Of a stretch of 41,079 nucleotides of DNA, positions 22,435 to 30,480 are shown piece after piece (the first letter of the stretch is position 1; every line of letters begins with the position of its first letter). This DNA is from an uncultured Clostridia bacterium (lineage in GTDB: Bacteria > Bacillota > Clostridia > TANB77 > CAG-508). The notes under the pieces were generated by a model. It ran no database searches and was not told the DNA's origin. It saw only the letters and a program-made list of their open reading frames with translations. The translations under genes were made by a program, and so were the position numbers. The DNA lies in NCBI GenBank assembly GCA_944392445.1, contig CALXWT010000012.1, positions 1 to 41,079 on the forward strand, read 5' to 3'.

Positions 22435-24828
22435 ATGAAAATATTGTTTGCCGTTAATAACGAAAGTATTTCAGAATCAATTATAAAAAAATATCAACAA
22501 GAATATAAAGAAATTATATCAAGCAAAAATGTATACTATTTTGATGCAATAACAAGAGAATTACAAAAAGATAAAACTTATGACCGAATTGTTATAAGTG
22601 AAGATGTAGAACCATTTGCAAATAATAATTATGGTGTAATAGATAAATTTATATTTGAAAGACTTGACAGCATAAGCGATGAAGCTACATCAGCAGATGG
22701 ACAAGATATACCAATAATTTTAATATGTGCAGATAGAAGAACAAAATCAGAAAATATATTAGTTAAATTATTTGGAATTGGAATATATAGTGCATTACTT
22801 GGACAAGATAGAACAATATCAAATGTATGTGCACTAATAAATAAACCACGTAATAAAAAAGATGCAAAAATTTATTATAGAATAGAAGCAGATGATGTTG
22901 AGTATAAGGCAGAAGGCGAAGGGAACGTTAACGAAGTAGAAATACAAAACATATTAAATCATTATAAAAGATTAGGAAAAAACGAAGAAGAATATATAAA
23001 AAGTTTTGATAACATAGCTGAACAATATACAGACGCTCAATTAAGAGTAATTTGTAAATTCCTACCACTTAATGTGAAAGCAGTATTAGAGGCAGGTTCA
23101 CAAAAATATCAAGAACTAATTACTTTTGGTACAGTAACACCAAGCATTAGTCAAGGAAGAGGAAAAAAGGATAAAGAAAAATATGTTCCAAATCAAGACT
23201 ATCAAAATGCTAAAAAGAAAAAAGCTATACCAATAAGTAGTGCAACCAATAAAATAGATGTATTAGAAAGAAATATTGGAAAATCGGAATTAACAAAACC
23301 AGTAGTTATTCCAAGAGTAGCTAGTCTTAAACAAGAAGATGATGAAACATATTTAGAGCAAAATAAGCCAGTAGCTACAACTCAAACAAATCTAAATTCA
23401 ATGAGTACGGTAGTACAAGAAAAGGTACAACCAAAAGAACTAGACCAATCCGAAATAGAAAACATATTACAATCTGTAGAAACCGATATATCTGAAAAAT
23501 CGGAAACAGCAGAACCACAAAAGAAAAGAAGGGGAAGACCAAAAAAGGTACAACCTGTTGTACAAGAAGAGGTAAGTAGTGAACCAAAAAGAGGAAGAGG
23601 AAGACCAAAAAAAGTTCAAACTACAGTAGAAACAGTAGAAAAACAAGATAATGATGTAAATTTATTCGACTTAGGAAGTGATACTAAAGAAGAAATTTCT
23701 TCAGGTGGACTTATTTTGCCAGGGCTAGAGGATGAAACTTCAACAGTACAAAAAAATAGTGTATCACAACAAGCTAATGCTGATGAATCTGTAAATCTAT
23801 TTGGACTAGGAAATAATTCACAAAATACAAGTGTTAATACCAACACTAATGTGGGTTATAATTCAAATATGTATAATCAAAATAATTATACACCAACAAC
23901 ACAAGAACTTGAGCCTAATAAAAATTACGAGCAAAGAGATAATTCTAACCTAAAAAGTTTACTAAGCATGTCAAACAAATTAGTTGCTTTTGTAGGAACC
24001 TCAAAAAATGGAACATCATTTTTAGTAAACAGTACAGCAGAATTGTTATCAAAAAGTGGAATAAAAACAGCAATATTGGATTTAACACAAAATAAAAACT
24101 CATACTATATATATACTCAAAATGATGAAGAGTTAAGGAAAATAGCATTTAATTGTGTAGATAATTTGCAAAACGGAATTGCTAAAGGAATAGAAGTAAG
24201 CAAAAATTTAACTGTATTTACAACTTTACCAGATAGAAACATAGATTTTACTGATTATCAAAACGTACTTACAACATTAAGCAAAAATTATTCGTTGGTT
24301 ATTATGGATTGCGATTATGATACAGGATATGCATACTTCGATTGTGCTCAAGAAATATATTTAGTACAAAGTTTTGACATTTTAACTATACAACCATTAA
24401 CAGCGTTTTTAAGAAATTTAAAGTCAAGAAATATACTAGACCCAAGTAAGCTAAGAATAGTTTTAAATAAAGTACTAAGAGTTAGAAGTATAACAGAAAG
24501 AGTAATTATAGGAGGAATGTCTTCATATAATGACCCTTCAATGTCGTATATGACAGAGCTTTTTGATAAAGACAATGTAAAATTCTGTACCATACCATTT
24601 GACCAAGAAGCATATTCTAGATATTTAGACGGATTAGTAAACTGCGAAATATCTACTAAAGGATATCCAAAAACACTAATAGCAAGTCTAGAAGGATTAA
24701 CAAGCATGATGTATCCACTACTAAATAATGATAAACCAGCAAATAAATTTAATACATATAATCAAAATACAAGTGGTTTTACAAGTAATATAAATGAAAC
24801 ACTAAACAAAATGAAAAATAGATATTAA
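22435..24828 (+). CDS. CpaE-like pseudo-ATPase with receiver-like N-terminus and AT-hook motifs
   Basis: The 797-residue protein has three parts. Residues 1 to ~140 look like a receiver-type alpha/beta domain. Residues ~240-495 are a polar, probably disordered linker holding two AT-hook-like motifs, RRGRPKK and RGRGRPKK (about residues 362-393). Residues ~505-790 have the MinD/CpaE ParA-like fold with AILDL and LVIMDCDYDTGYAY. The phosphate loop is GTSKNGTS (521-528): the first signature lysine is kept, but the GK-T/S core is gone, so ATP hydrolysis is doubtful. CpaE-type proteins place pilus or secretion machinery; AT-hooks bind the minor groove of AT-rich DNA. The combination suggests a membrane-linked protein that may touch DNA. 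The exact role is unknown. Confidence 0.7.
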   Translation: MKILFAVNNESISESIIKKYQQEYKEIISSKNVYYFDAITRELQKDKTYDRIVISEDVEPFANNNYGVIDKFIFERLDSISDEATSADGQDIPIILICADRRTKSENILVKLFGIGIYSALLGQDRTISNVCALINKPRNKKDAKIYYRIEADDVEYKAEGEGNVNEVEIQNILNHYKRLGKNEEEYIKSFDNIAEQYTDAQLRVICKFLPLNVKAVLEAGSQKYQELITFGTVTPSISQGRGKKDKEKYVPNQDYQNAKKKKAIPISSATNKIDVLERNIGKSELTKPVVIPRVASLKQEDDETYLEQNKPVATTQTNLNSMSTVVQEKVQPKELDQSEIENILQSVETDISEKSETAEPQKKRRGRPKKVQPVVQEEVSSEPKRGRGRPKKVQTTVETVEKQDNDVNLFDLGSDTKEEISSGGLILPGLEDETSTVQKNSVSQQANADESVNLFGLGNNSQNTSVNTNTNVGYNSNMYNQNNYTPTTQELEPNKNYEQRDNSNLKSLLSMSNKLVAFVGTSKNGTSFLVNSTAELLSKSGIKTAILDLTQNKNSYYIYTQNDEELRKIAFNCVDNLQNGIAKGIEVSKNLTVFTTLPDRNIDFTDYQNVLTTLSKNYSLVIMDCDYDTGYAYFDCAQEIYLVQSFDILTIQPLTAFLRNLKSRNILDPSKLRIVLNKVLRVRSITERVIIGGMSSYNDPSMSYMTELFDKDNVKFCTIPFDQEAYSRYLDGLVNCEISTKGYPKTLIASLEGLTSMMYPLLNNDKPANKFNTYNQNTSGFTSNINETLNKMKNRY

Positions 24829-24851
24829 TAGAAACAAAGGGGGGATATCTT

Positions 24852-25946
24852 TTGATAATAGCAGTAATATTAATACTAATAGTTATAATAATATTACTAA
24901 TGGTATATAATATGTCCATACACAAAAAAATAACTAATTTTAATAATCTTAATCAAAAAGTTACAAATTTAAATATATTACAAGATTTTATGGATACAAT
25001 AAGTCAAAATGCATCAGTAGAAGAAAAAATAGAACAAGCAAATAATATTATTATTGAAAGATATCAAATAAAATATTCTACAATAGTAGTATATGATGGA
25101 ACAAAGTATGTGGTAAGAGCATCTAATGTTGACCAAAAGCATTGGGATGCCTTAAGTGAATTACAATCAGAAGAAGTTTTTAAAGAAAGTATAGAAACAT
25201 CTATACCTAAATATATAACTGTAGAAAATGAAAACGAAAGATTACCTTATCAAAAAATGGAATTTGCTAGAGCAAAAAGTGCAATGTTTTTTCCACTATA
25301 TATAGACAATGTGTTTATAGGATACTGGCTACTAGAAGGAAGTAATGCACATGAATTTGATTCAATAGACACTACTATATTAGAGGTAATGAGAAATAAT
25401 ATTGTAGCAATTTTAAAAACAGTTGCAAATCAAAAAATAATTGAAAGTATAGTTAGAGATGATAAATATAGTACATTAAAAACAGCAGAATATTTATATG
25501 GAGAAGGAAGAAAAACCATAGATTTATATACAACGTCTACTGTATGTATGTTTAAAATAATTAATATAGAAGAAATAAACGAAGACATTAGTAGAAAAAC
25601 AGGAGATACGGTAATTACTAAAGTTTGTGGTATAATAAAGTCTAATTTATCAAATCAATATATTTTTGTAAGATATATGGGACCAAAATTTGTTATAGTC
25701 TTCTCGGGAATAGAAAGGTCAGCAGTTTCTAGTTTTATAAAACAAATGAAAGATGATGTAGAAGCATTAGAAATAGAACCGGTAGATGTTGAATTTGAAG
25801 ATGGCGAAGATGTAATTGCAAAGCCTAAGATAAATATTATAATATCTACATATTATAAAGGAACAGCATTAGAAGGAGTTCTAAAAAAACAAGAAGAATA
25901 CTTAGACAATGCAGACAAAAATGAAAGTAGAATAAGTGAATTATAA
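24852..25946 (+). CDS. Membrane-anchored GAF protein with degenerate GGDEF domain
   Basis: The 364-residue protein has an N-terminal membrane helix (about 1-20), a coiled linker, a GAF domain (about 45-190) and a C-terminal GGDEF-like fold (about 215-345). At the place of the GGDEF signature it reads [11 protein letters not shown], so the catalytic glycines and acidic residues are missing and diguanylate cyclase activity is not expected. It may be a sensor or a scaffold. The start codon is TTG with AAAGGGGGG 9 nt upstream. It follows the CpaE-like gene by 23 bp and precedes ireB by 13 bp, so it belongs to the same transcription unit. Confidence 0.7.
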   Translation: MIIAVILILIVIIILLMVYNMSIHKKITNFNNLNQKVTNLNILQDFMDTISQNASVEEKIEQANNIIIERYQIKYSTIVVYDGTKYVVRASNVDQKHWDALSELQSEEVFKESIETSIPKYITVENENERLPYQKMEFARAKSAMFFPLYIDNVFIGYWLLEGSNAHEFDSIDTTILEVMRNNIVAILKTVANQKIIESIVRDDKYSTLKTAEYLYGEGRKTIDLYTTSTVCMFKIINIEEINEDISRKTGDTVITKVCGIIKSNLSNQYIFVRYMGPKFVIVFSGIERSAVSSFIKQMKDDVEALEIEPVDVEFEDGEDVIAKPKINIIISTYYKGTALEGVLKKQEEYLDNADKNESRISEL

Positions 25947-25959
25947 GGAGGTATGTGCA

Positions 25960-26217
25960 ATGTCAATGATGGATGAAACAATGAGTTTTAAAGTGGAAAG
26001 AGATAAAAGCGTTAAAGCAAAAGAAATACTTAAAGAAGTATACAATGCTTTACAAGAAAAAGGATATAATCCAATAAACCAAATTGTGGGATATATTCTA
26101 TCAGGGGACCCTACTTATATAACAAGTCATAATAATGCAAGAAATTTAATTAGGCAAGTAGAAAGAGACGAATTACTAGAAAGAATGGTTAAAGATTATA
26201 TAGGATTAGATGAATAA
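25960..26217 (+). CDS. ireB: IreB family regulatory phosphoprotein (DUF965)
   Basis: The 85-residue protein shows the IreB pattern: [20 protein letters not shown] at the start, then the invariant [30 protein letters not shown]. In Enterococcus, IreB is phosphorylated by the PASTA kinase IreK and regulates cephalosporin resistance. The target threonines lie in the N-terminal region; the DETMSF Thr is a candidate. AAGGAGG precedes the ATG at 25960; earlier codons in frame lie before this ribosome site. Its order before ruvX and the DUF1292 gene is conserved in Firmicutes. Confidence 0.95.
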   Translation: MSMMDETMSFKVERDKSVKAKEILKEVYNALQEKGYNPINQIVGYILSGDPTYITSHNNARNLIRQVERDELLERMVKDYIGLDE

Positions 26218-26644
26218 AATGAGAAAATTAGGAATAGACTATGGAGACGCAAGAGTGGGACTAGCCATAACAGATGAACTCGATATAACTGTACAAGGAC
26301 TAGAAACTATTCATCACAAAGGAAACGATAAAATAGTACTAAAAAGGTTAGAGGAAATTCTTAACAAATATAAAATAGATACTATAGTTATAGGATTACC
26401 AATTAATATGAATGGAACTAAGTCCGAAAGAGTTGAAATTACAGAAAAATTTATTCACAAATTAAAATGTAAATTTAATACAGTAAAGATTGTGGAAGTC
26501 GATGAAAGACTAACTACTGTGGCAGCACATAGAACGATGAATTACTTAAATATAAATAAAAATGAAAAACGAAATATTGTAGATACTATTTCTGCAGTAT
26601 ATATTTTAGAAACATATATGAACAAAATTAAAAATAGTATGTAA
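26210..26644 (+). CDS. ruvX: Holliday junction resolvase-like YqgF/RuvX, pre-16S rRNA nuclease
   Basis: The 144-residue RNase H-like nuclease begins with [17 protein letters not shown], where the Asp is the first catalytic acid. [11 protein letters not shown] and DERLTT follow, and the last acid is in [13 protein letters not shown]. YqgF trims the 5' end of 16S rRNA, and an older assignment is Holliday junction resolution. The ATG at 26210 overlaps the end of ireB by 8 nt; a second ATG at 26219 is also possible, and either gives the standard length. Translational coupling with ireB is likely. Confidence 0.95.
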   Translation: MNKMRKLGIDYGDARVGLAITDELDITVQGLETIHHKGNDKIVLKRLEEILNKYKIDTIVIGLPINMNGTKSERVEITEKFIHKLKCKFNTVKIVEVDERLTTVAAHRTMNYLNINKNEKRNIVDTISAVYILETYMNKIKNSM

Positions 26645-26726
26645 TCTTAAAATAAAGAAATAATATAATAATAGACATTAAATTTTTATAATATAAATAA
26701 ATATATTTTGAAAGGAGAATATTATA

Positions 26727-27044
26727 ATGAGTGATGATGTAAATAACGTTCCAAACAATCAAGAAGGAGAGGAATTAGATAATATAATAGTACTAAATGA
26801 TGAAAACGGAGACGAAATTGAATTCGAATTCCTAGATTTAATAGAATATGATGGAGAAGAATATGTAGTATTACTACCAAATGACGAAGAGGAAGCAGAC
26901 GAAGTTGTAATACTTAAATTAGAAGATACAGATTCAGAAGATGAAGAATCTTATGTAAGCGTTGAAGATGAAGATGTATTACAAGCTGTATTTGAAATCT
27001 TTAAAGAAAAATTCAAAGATGAATTTAATTTTGTTGATGAGTAG
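26727..27044 (+). CDS. DUF1292 (YrzB-like) acidic protein
   Basis: The 105-residue, very acidic cytoplasmic protein carries the DUF1292 pattern IIVLNDENGDEIEFEFLDLIEYDGEEYVVLLP, then EEVVILKLE and VEDEDVLQAVFEIF. Its function is not established. It sits third in the conserved ireB-ruvX-DUF1292 order seen in many Firmicutes, which supports the assignment. Ribosome site AAAGGAGA precedes the ATG and a strong terminator follows the stop, closing the operon. Confidence 0.9.
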   Translation: MSDDVNNVPNNQEGEELDNIIVLNDENGDEIEFEFLDLIEYDGEEYVVLLPNDEEEADEVVILKLEDTDSEDEESYVSVEDEDVLQAVFEIFKEKFKDEFNFVDE

Positions 27045-27061
27045 TTTTGAAAGCAAAATTT

Positions 27062-27125
27062 AGTATGTATATTTTTTGAAGTTGTGTGACAACTAAATAA
27101 AAAATATACATACTATTTTTTATCT
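27062..27125 (+). terminator. Terminator closing the ireB-ruvX-DUF1292 operon
   Basis: AGTATGTATATTTTTT and AAAAAATATACATACT form a 16-bp stem. The enclosed loop holds a small GTTGT/ACAAC hairpin, and a T run follows. Confidence 0.8.
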
Positions 27126-27268
27126 TTTTTTATCTAAATGAGAAATTATTAGAAAAAGTATTATAATCATTAAAGATGTAATCTATATGGATTATATCGA
27201 ATTTCTTAACTTTTAATAAAGTTAGGAAAAGGCAGAAGCATTAAGATAATACAAAAAGGAGCATTATT

Positions 27269-27763
27269 ATGACAAAAAAACGGAAAATCTTTTCTTTCCT
27301 GTTAGCTATTGTTATGTGTTTCTCTATTTTTGGAAGCGCTACCGCAATGGCTACTGAGCCGGAAGCAGATGATGTGCCTATAACGGCAATTACGAAAGAA
27401 AAAATAGCAGAAAGTGAGGCAATGCTTAAAGCAATAGTACAGCCTAGGGACACTCAGGTTGGCCAAACGCTAACCGGAACTTTAAGCCCTCGAATGGTGT
27501 ATACCGGTACTTTAGTTGTCGATAAGGACTATAGTAATGTTACGGTATACTATTCGACGAGGCGTACTAGTGGTAGTGGTGTAGCCGTTTATAAATTGAC
27601 TATTGATGGACCTGAATATAGAAGTGGCAACATTAATGCCAATGGTAAAGCTGATTATTTTACAATTGGTAGCCTTTCAAAAGGTACATACACAGTAAAA
27701 ATCCAGAGAACTGAAGGTTCCACAGATGCTTATTTTGCATTTGCCATGGAATTTTATCAGTAA
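27269..27763 (+). CDS. GC-richer secreted orphan protein
   Basis: The 164-residue protein has a clear signal peptide: the basic start TKKRK, a hydrophobic core to about residue 22, and a cut near GSATAMA-TEP. The mature part has an acidic helix-forming segment (about 33-60) and then a beta-rich domain with many Thr, Ser and Tyr (about 68-164), including YYSTRRTSGSGVAVYKL and a closing strand FAFAMEFYQ. This may be a small beta-sandwich that binds a surface or ligand. I do not recognise a family. Codon choice is GC-richer than that of neighbours and includes an in-frame CGG (KK-R-K). The AAAAAGGAGC ribosome site is clear, and a hairpin follows the gene. Confidence 0.75.
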   Translation: MTKKRKIFSFLLAIVMCFSIFGSATAMATEPEADDVPITAITKEKIAESEAMLKAIVQPRDTQVGQTLTGTLSPRMVYTGTLVVDKDYSNVTVYYSTRRTSGSGVAVYKLTIDGPEYRSGNINANGKADYFTIGSLSKGTYTVKIQRTEGSTDAYFAFAMEFYQ

Positions 27764-27814
27764 TTAACAACCCAAATGCTTCTGCCTAAAAAAAGAAAAT
27801 AGTATTTTCTTTTT

Positions 27815-27850
27815 CTTAAGAGCTATACTTTATGTATAGCTCTTAAGTTT
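27815..27850 (+). terminator. Terminator after the secreted orphan gene
   Basis: A perfect 14-bp stem, CTTAAGAGCTATAC (27815-27828) with GTATAGCTCTTAAG (27834-27847), has a 5-nt loop and is followed by a short T run. Confidence 0.75.
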
Positions 27851-27859
27851 AAGTAAAAA

Positions 27860-27888
27860 TTGAAATTAAAATAAAAAAATGTTATAAT
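27860..27888 (+). promoter_or_regulatory. Promoter of the two-component system
   Basis: TTGAAA (27860-27865) and TATAAT (27883-27888) have a 17-bp spacer, 33 bp before the response-regulator start codon. Confidence 0.8.
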
Positions 27889-27920
27889 AATACCAATTTC
27901 TTATAAACGAAAGGAAAAAT

Positions 27921-28616
27921 ATGGAAAGTAACATAATAAAAATACTTATTATAGAAGATAGTGATGTAATTGCAACTGGAATAAAAACAATATTAGATAA
28001 TGAAGGATTTAAAGCATATACCAGTAACAGCATAAAAGAGGCAAAAGAAATACTGAACTCAAATAAATTTGATTTAATTTTATTAGATATTCTTTTGCCA
28101 GATGGAAACGGAATAGATTTTTATTGTACTATAAAAAAATTATATGGAAATATTCCAATTATATTTTTAACTGCAAAAAGTTCAGAAGATGATGTTGTAA
28201 AAGGGCTAGAACTCGGGGCAGATGATTATATTATAAAACCATTTAGAATGAGAGAATTAATTTCTAGAATTAAAAATATATTAAGAAGAAATGATACGTC
28301 CAATATAAAAATTGGACCAATATATTTTGATAAAGAAAACAATACTGTATATAAAAGAAATGAACCAATAGAATTAACAGCATTAGAATATAAATTGTTA
28401 TGTATTCTAATGGAAAATTTAGGCAAAGTAATTACGAGAGAATATTTGCTAGGAAGAATATGGGATGTATCTTCAAACTTCGTAAATGATAATACATTAA
28501 CAGTTTATATGAAAAGAATAAGAGATAAAATAGAAGATGATCCAAATAATCCTAAAATTATAAAAACTATAAGAGGAATTGGATATAAGGTGGAAAGTAA
28601 TGAAATACAAGAGTAA
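27921..28616 (+). CDS. OmpR-family response regulator
   Basis: The 231-residue regulator has a receiver domain (about 5-120) with the acidic pair E12-D13, phospho-acceptor Asp56 in LILLDILLPDG and the Lys of FLTAKSS. The C-terminal winged helix (about 130-228) is of the OmpR/PhoB type, with ELTALEYKLLCILMEN and IRGIGYKVE. It should bind direct DNA repeats when phosphorylated by the kinase encoded next, whose start codon overlaps its 3' end by 17 nt. The likely target is the ABC exporter operon downstream, whose promoter region has the direct repeat GTCACT with 11-bp spacing. Confidence 0.92.
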   Translation: MESNIIKILIIEDSDVIATGIKTILDNEGFKAYTSNSIKEAKEILNSNKFDLILLDILLPDGNGIDFYCTIKKLYGNIPIIFLTAKSSEDDVVKGLELGADDYIIKPFRMRELISRIKNILRRNDTSNIKIGPIYFDKENNTVYKRNEPIELTALEYKLLCILMENLGKVITREYLLGRIWDVSSNFVNDNTLTVYMKRIRDKIEDDPNNPKIIKTIRGIGYKVESNEIQE

Positions 28617-29703
28617 TACTTTAAGTACCGTAATAAGATTAGTCATTATAATTACAATTGTTATGTGTATGCTTATATGTGGTGCGTTTTATTTAATTAA
28701 TAATAGGCAGAAGCAAGCATTATACAATAATTACAATCTTAGTATAAATGATACTATAGCAGTATATGAAATTCAAAAAAATGTAAATGAATATATTATA
28801 GTAGCAATTATAATTTTAGTAATAAGCTCTATGCTATACATTTTAATAAATTATATTTCATATAAAAATGAAAAAAAAGAATTACAAGAAATTTTAAAAA
28901 ATGTAGAAAAAATTTACAAGAATGACTATAGTTTTATAGTTGAAGAAACTAGCAAAGGAATCTTCCAAAGTGAACTTTATAAACTATTTATAAAACTCCA
29001 AGAATATGCAAAGGAAATAGAAACCGATAGAAATAAATTAAACTCATATTTATCAGATATTTCACATCAAATTAGAACTCCTCTATTTTCTGTTACTGTT
29101 TTAGTAGACAATTTAATTGAAAATAACCATTTGTCTAAAAAAGAAAAAAAAGAATATTTAAATAAAATTTCTTTGCAATTAGATAAAATAAGTTGGTTAG
29201 TAGATAATTTATTAAAAATGGCTCAATTAGATACTAAAGCCATAATTATGAGTAAAGATATAATATATGTAAAAGAAATTGTAAAAGAAGTTTTAAAAAA
29301 TTTAGAAGTAATGATTGATCTAAAAGCTTCTAAAATAAAGATAAAAGGAAATGATGAAGTATCATTTATAGGTGATTTTAAATGGAGCTTAGAAGCTTTA
29401 ACTAACATTTTTAAAAACTCTCTAGAACACTCAGAAAATGGAAGCAATATATATATAAATTATGAAGAAAATCCTTTATATACAGAAATTAAAATTAAAG
29501 ATACTGGCTGTGGAATGGACAAAGAAGATTTAAAACATATTTTTGACAGATTTTATAAAGGAAAAAATTCAAATAAAGATAGTTTTGGAATAGGTCTTTC
29601 ACTAGCAAAGGAAATAATAGACTTACAAGATGGTGAAATAAATGTAAAAAGTAAATTAAATATAGGAACCGAATTTAGTATTAGGTTTATAAAAAAAAGT
29701 TAA
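28600..29703 (+). CDS. Sensor histidine kinase
   Basis: The 367-residue membrane kinase has two membrane helices (about 11-34 and 65-86) with only ~30 residues between them, so it has a very small external domain. Such intramembrane-type sensors often work with BceAB-like ABC transporters that do the sensing. The H box is SDISHQIRTPL with His156. The ATPase domain has the N box (NIFKNSLEHS), G1 (KDTGCGMD), F (DRFYKG) and G2 (GIGLSLAKEI). The start is the ATG at 28600 with AAGGTGG upstream; the frame opens earlier at a TTG inside the regulator gene. It is translationally coupled to the regulator. Confidence 0.92.
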   Translation: MKYKSNTLSTVIRLVIIITIVMCMLICGAFYLINNRQKQALYNNYNLSINDTIAVYEIQKNVNEYIIVAIIILVISSMLYILINYISYKNEKKELQEILKNVEKIYKNDYSFIVEETSKGIFQSELYKLFIKLQEYAKEIETDRNKLNSYLSDISHQIRTPLFSVTVLVDNLIENNHLSKKEKKEYLNKISLQLDKISWLVDNLLKMAQLDTKAIIMSKDIIYVKEIVKEVLKNLEVMIDLKASKIKIKGNDEVSFIGDFKWSLEALTNIFKNSLEHSENGSNIYINYEENPLYTEIKIKDTGCGMDKEDLKHIFDRFYKGKNSNKDSFGIGLSLAKEIIDLQDGEINVKSKLNIGTEFSIRFIKKS

Positions 29704-29723
29704 TAAATTATTAACTTTTTTTC
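29693..29723 (+). terminator. Terminator overlapping the kinase stop codon
   Basis: AAAAAAAGTTAAT pairs with ATTAACTTTTTTT around a 3-nt loop. The stem includes the stop codon and ends in the T run, separating the two-component genes from the exporter genes. Confidence 0.6.
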
Positions 29724-29728
29724 TTTAT

Positions 29729-29745
29729 GTCACTGTAGAGTCACT
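29729..29745 (+). promoter_or_regulatory. Direct-repeat operator, probable response-regulator site
   Basis: GTCACT occurs at 29729-29734 and 29740-29745, one helical turn (11 bp) apart, just upstream of a TATAAA-type -10 element near 29753. No good -35 box is present. This is the expected layout for an OmpR-type activator site at the promoter of the ABC exporter genes. Confidence 0.55.
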
Positions 29746-29782
29746 TTTTTGTTATAAAATAATTTTGTAGGGAGGTAACTAT

Positions 29783-30463
29783 ATGGAAATTTTGAAAGTA
29801 GAAGATTTATCTAAAATATATGGAGAAGGAGACACTAAGGTTAATGCACTAAATAATGTTTCTTTTTCGGTAGAACGAGGCGAATTTGTTTCAATAATGG
29901 GTGAAAGTGGAAGTGGAAAATCTACTTTACTACATCTAATTGGTGGACTAGATAGAGCAAATTCAGGAGAAATATATATCGAAGGGAACAAATTATCACA
30001 AATAAAGCCAAGTAAACTTACAGATTATAGAAGAAGACAAATAGGAATAATTTATCAATTCTATAATTTGGTTCCAATACTAACGGTAAAAGAAAATATA
30101 GAATTACCACTTTTATTAGATCATCGTAAACCAGAAAAAAATAAAGTGGATGAGATTATTAAAGTGTTAGGACTAGAAGGAAAACTAAATTCTTTTCCAA
30201 GTCAACTATCTGGTGGACAACAACAAAGAGTGGCTATTGGTCGTGCAATTATTACAGAGCCTTCCATAATATTAGCAGATGAACCAACCGGAAATTTAGA
30301 TTCTAAAAATTCAAATGAAATAATTTCTTATTTAAAATATACTGGAAAAAAATATCATCAGACAATTTTACTTGTAACACATAGCGAAAATATAGCTTTG
30401 CAAACAGATAGAATTATAAAATTGCAAGATGGAAAGATTATACTTGATGAAAAATTAAAATAA
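29783..30463 (+). CDS. ABC transporter ATPase (MacB/LolD/BceA type)
   Basis: The 226-residue ATPase has Walker [10 protein letters not shown] (40-48), the Q loop, the signature [14 protein letters not shown], Walker [12 protein letters not shown] and the H-loop LLVTHS. The [12 protein letters not shown] segment is typical of ATPases that pair with FtsX-type permeases, either as mechanotransmission pumps or as peptide-resistance systems. Its partner permease begins 18 bp downstream. Ribosome site GGGAGG precedes the ATG. Regulation by the adjacent two-component system is likely from the operator upstream. Confidence 0.94.
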   Translation: MEILKVEDLSKIYGEGDTKVNALNNVSFSVERGEFVSIMGESGSGKSTLLHLIGGLDRANSGEIYIEGNKLSQIKPSKLTDYRRRQIGIIYQFYNLVPILTVKENIELPLLLDHRKPEKNKVDEIIKVLGLEGKLNSFPSQLSGGQQQRVAIGRAIITEPSIILADEPTGNLDSKNSNEIISYLKYTGKKYHQTILLVTHSENIALQTDRIIKLQDGKIILDEKLK

Positions 30464-30480
30464 GAGAAAGGTGTTTTACT

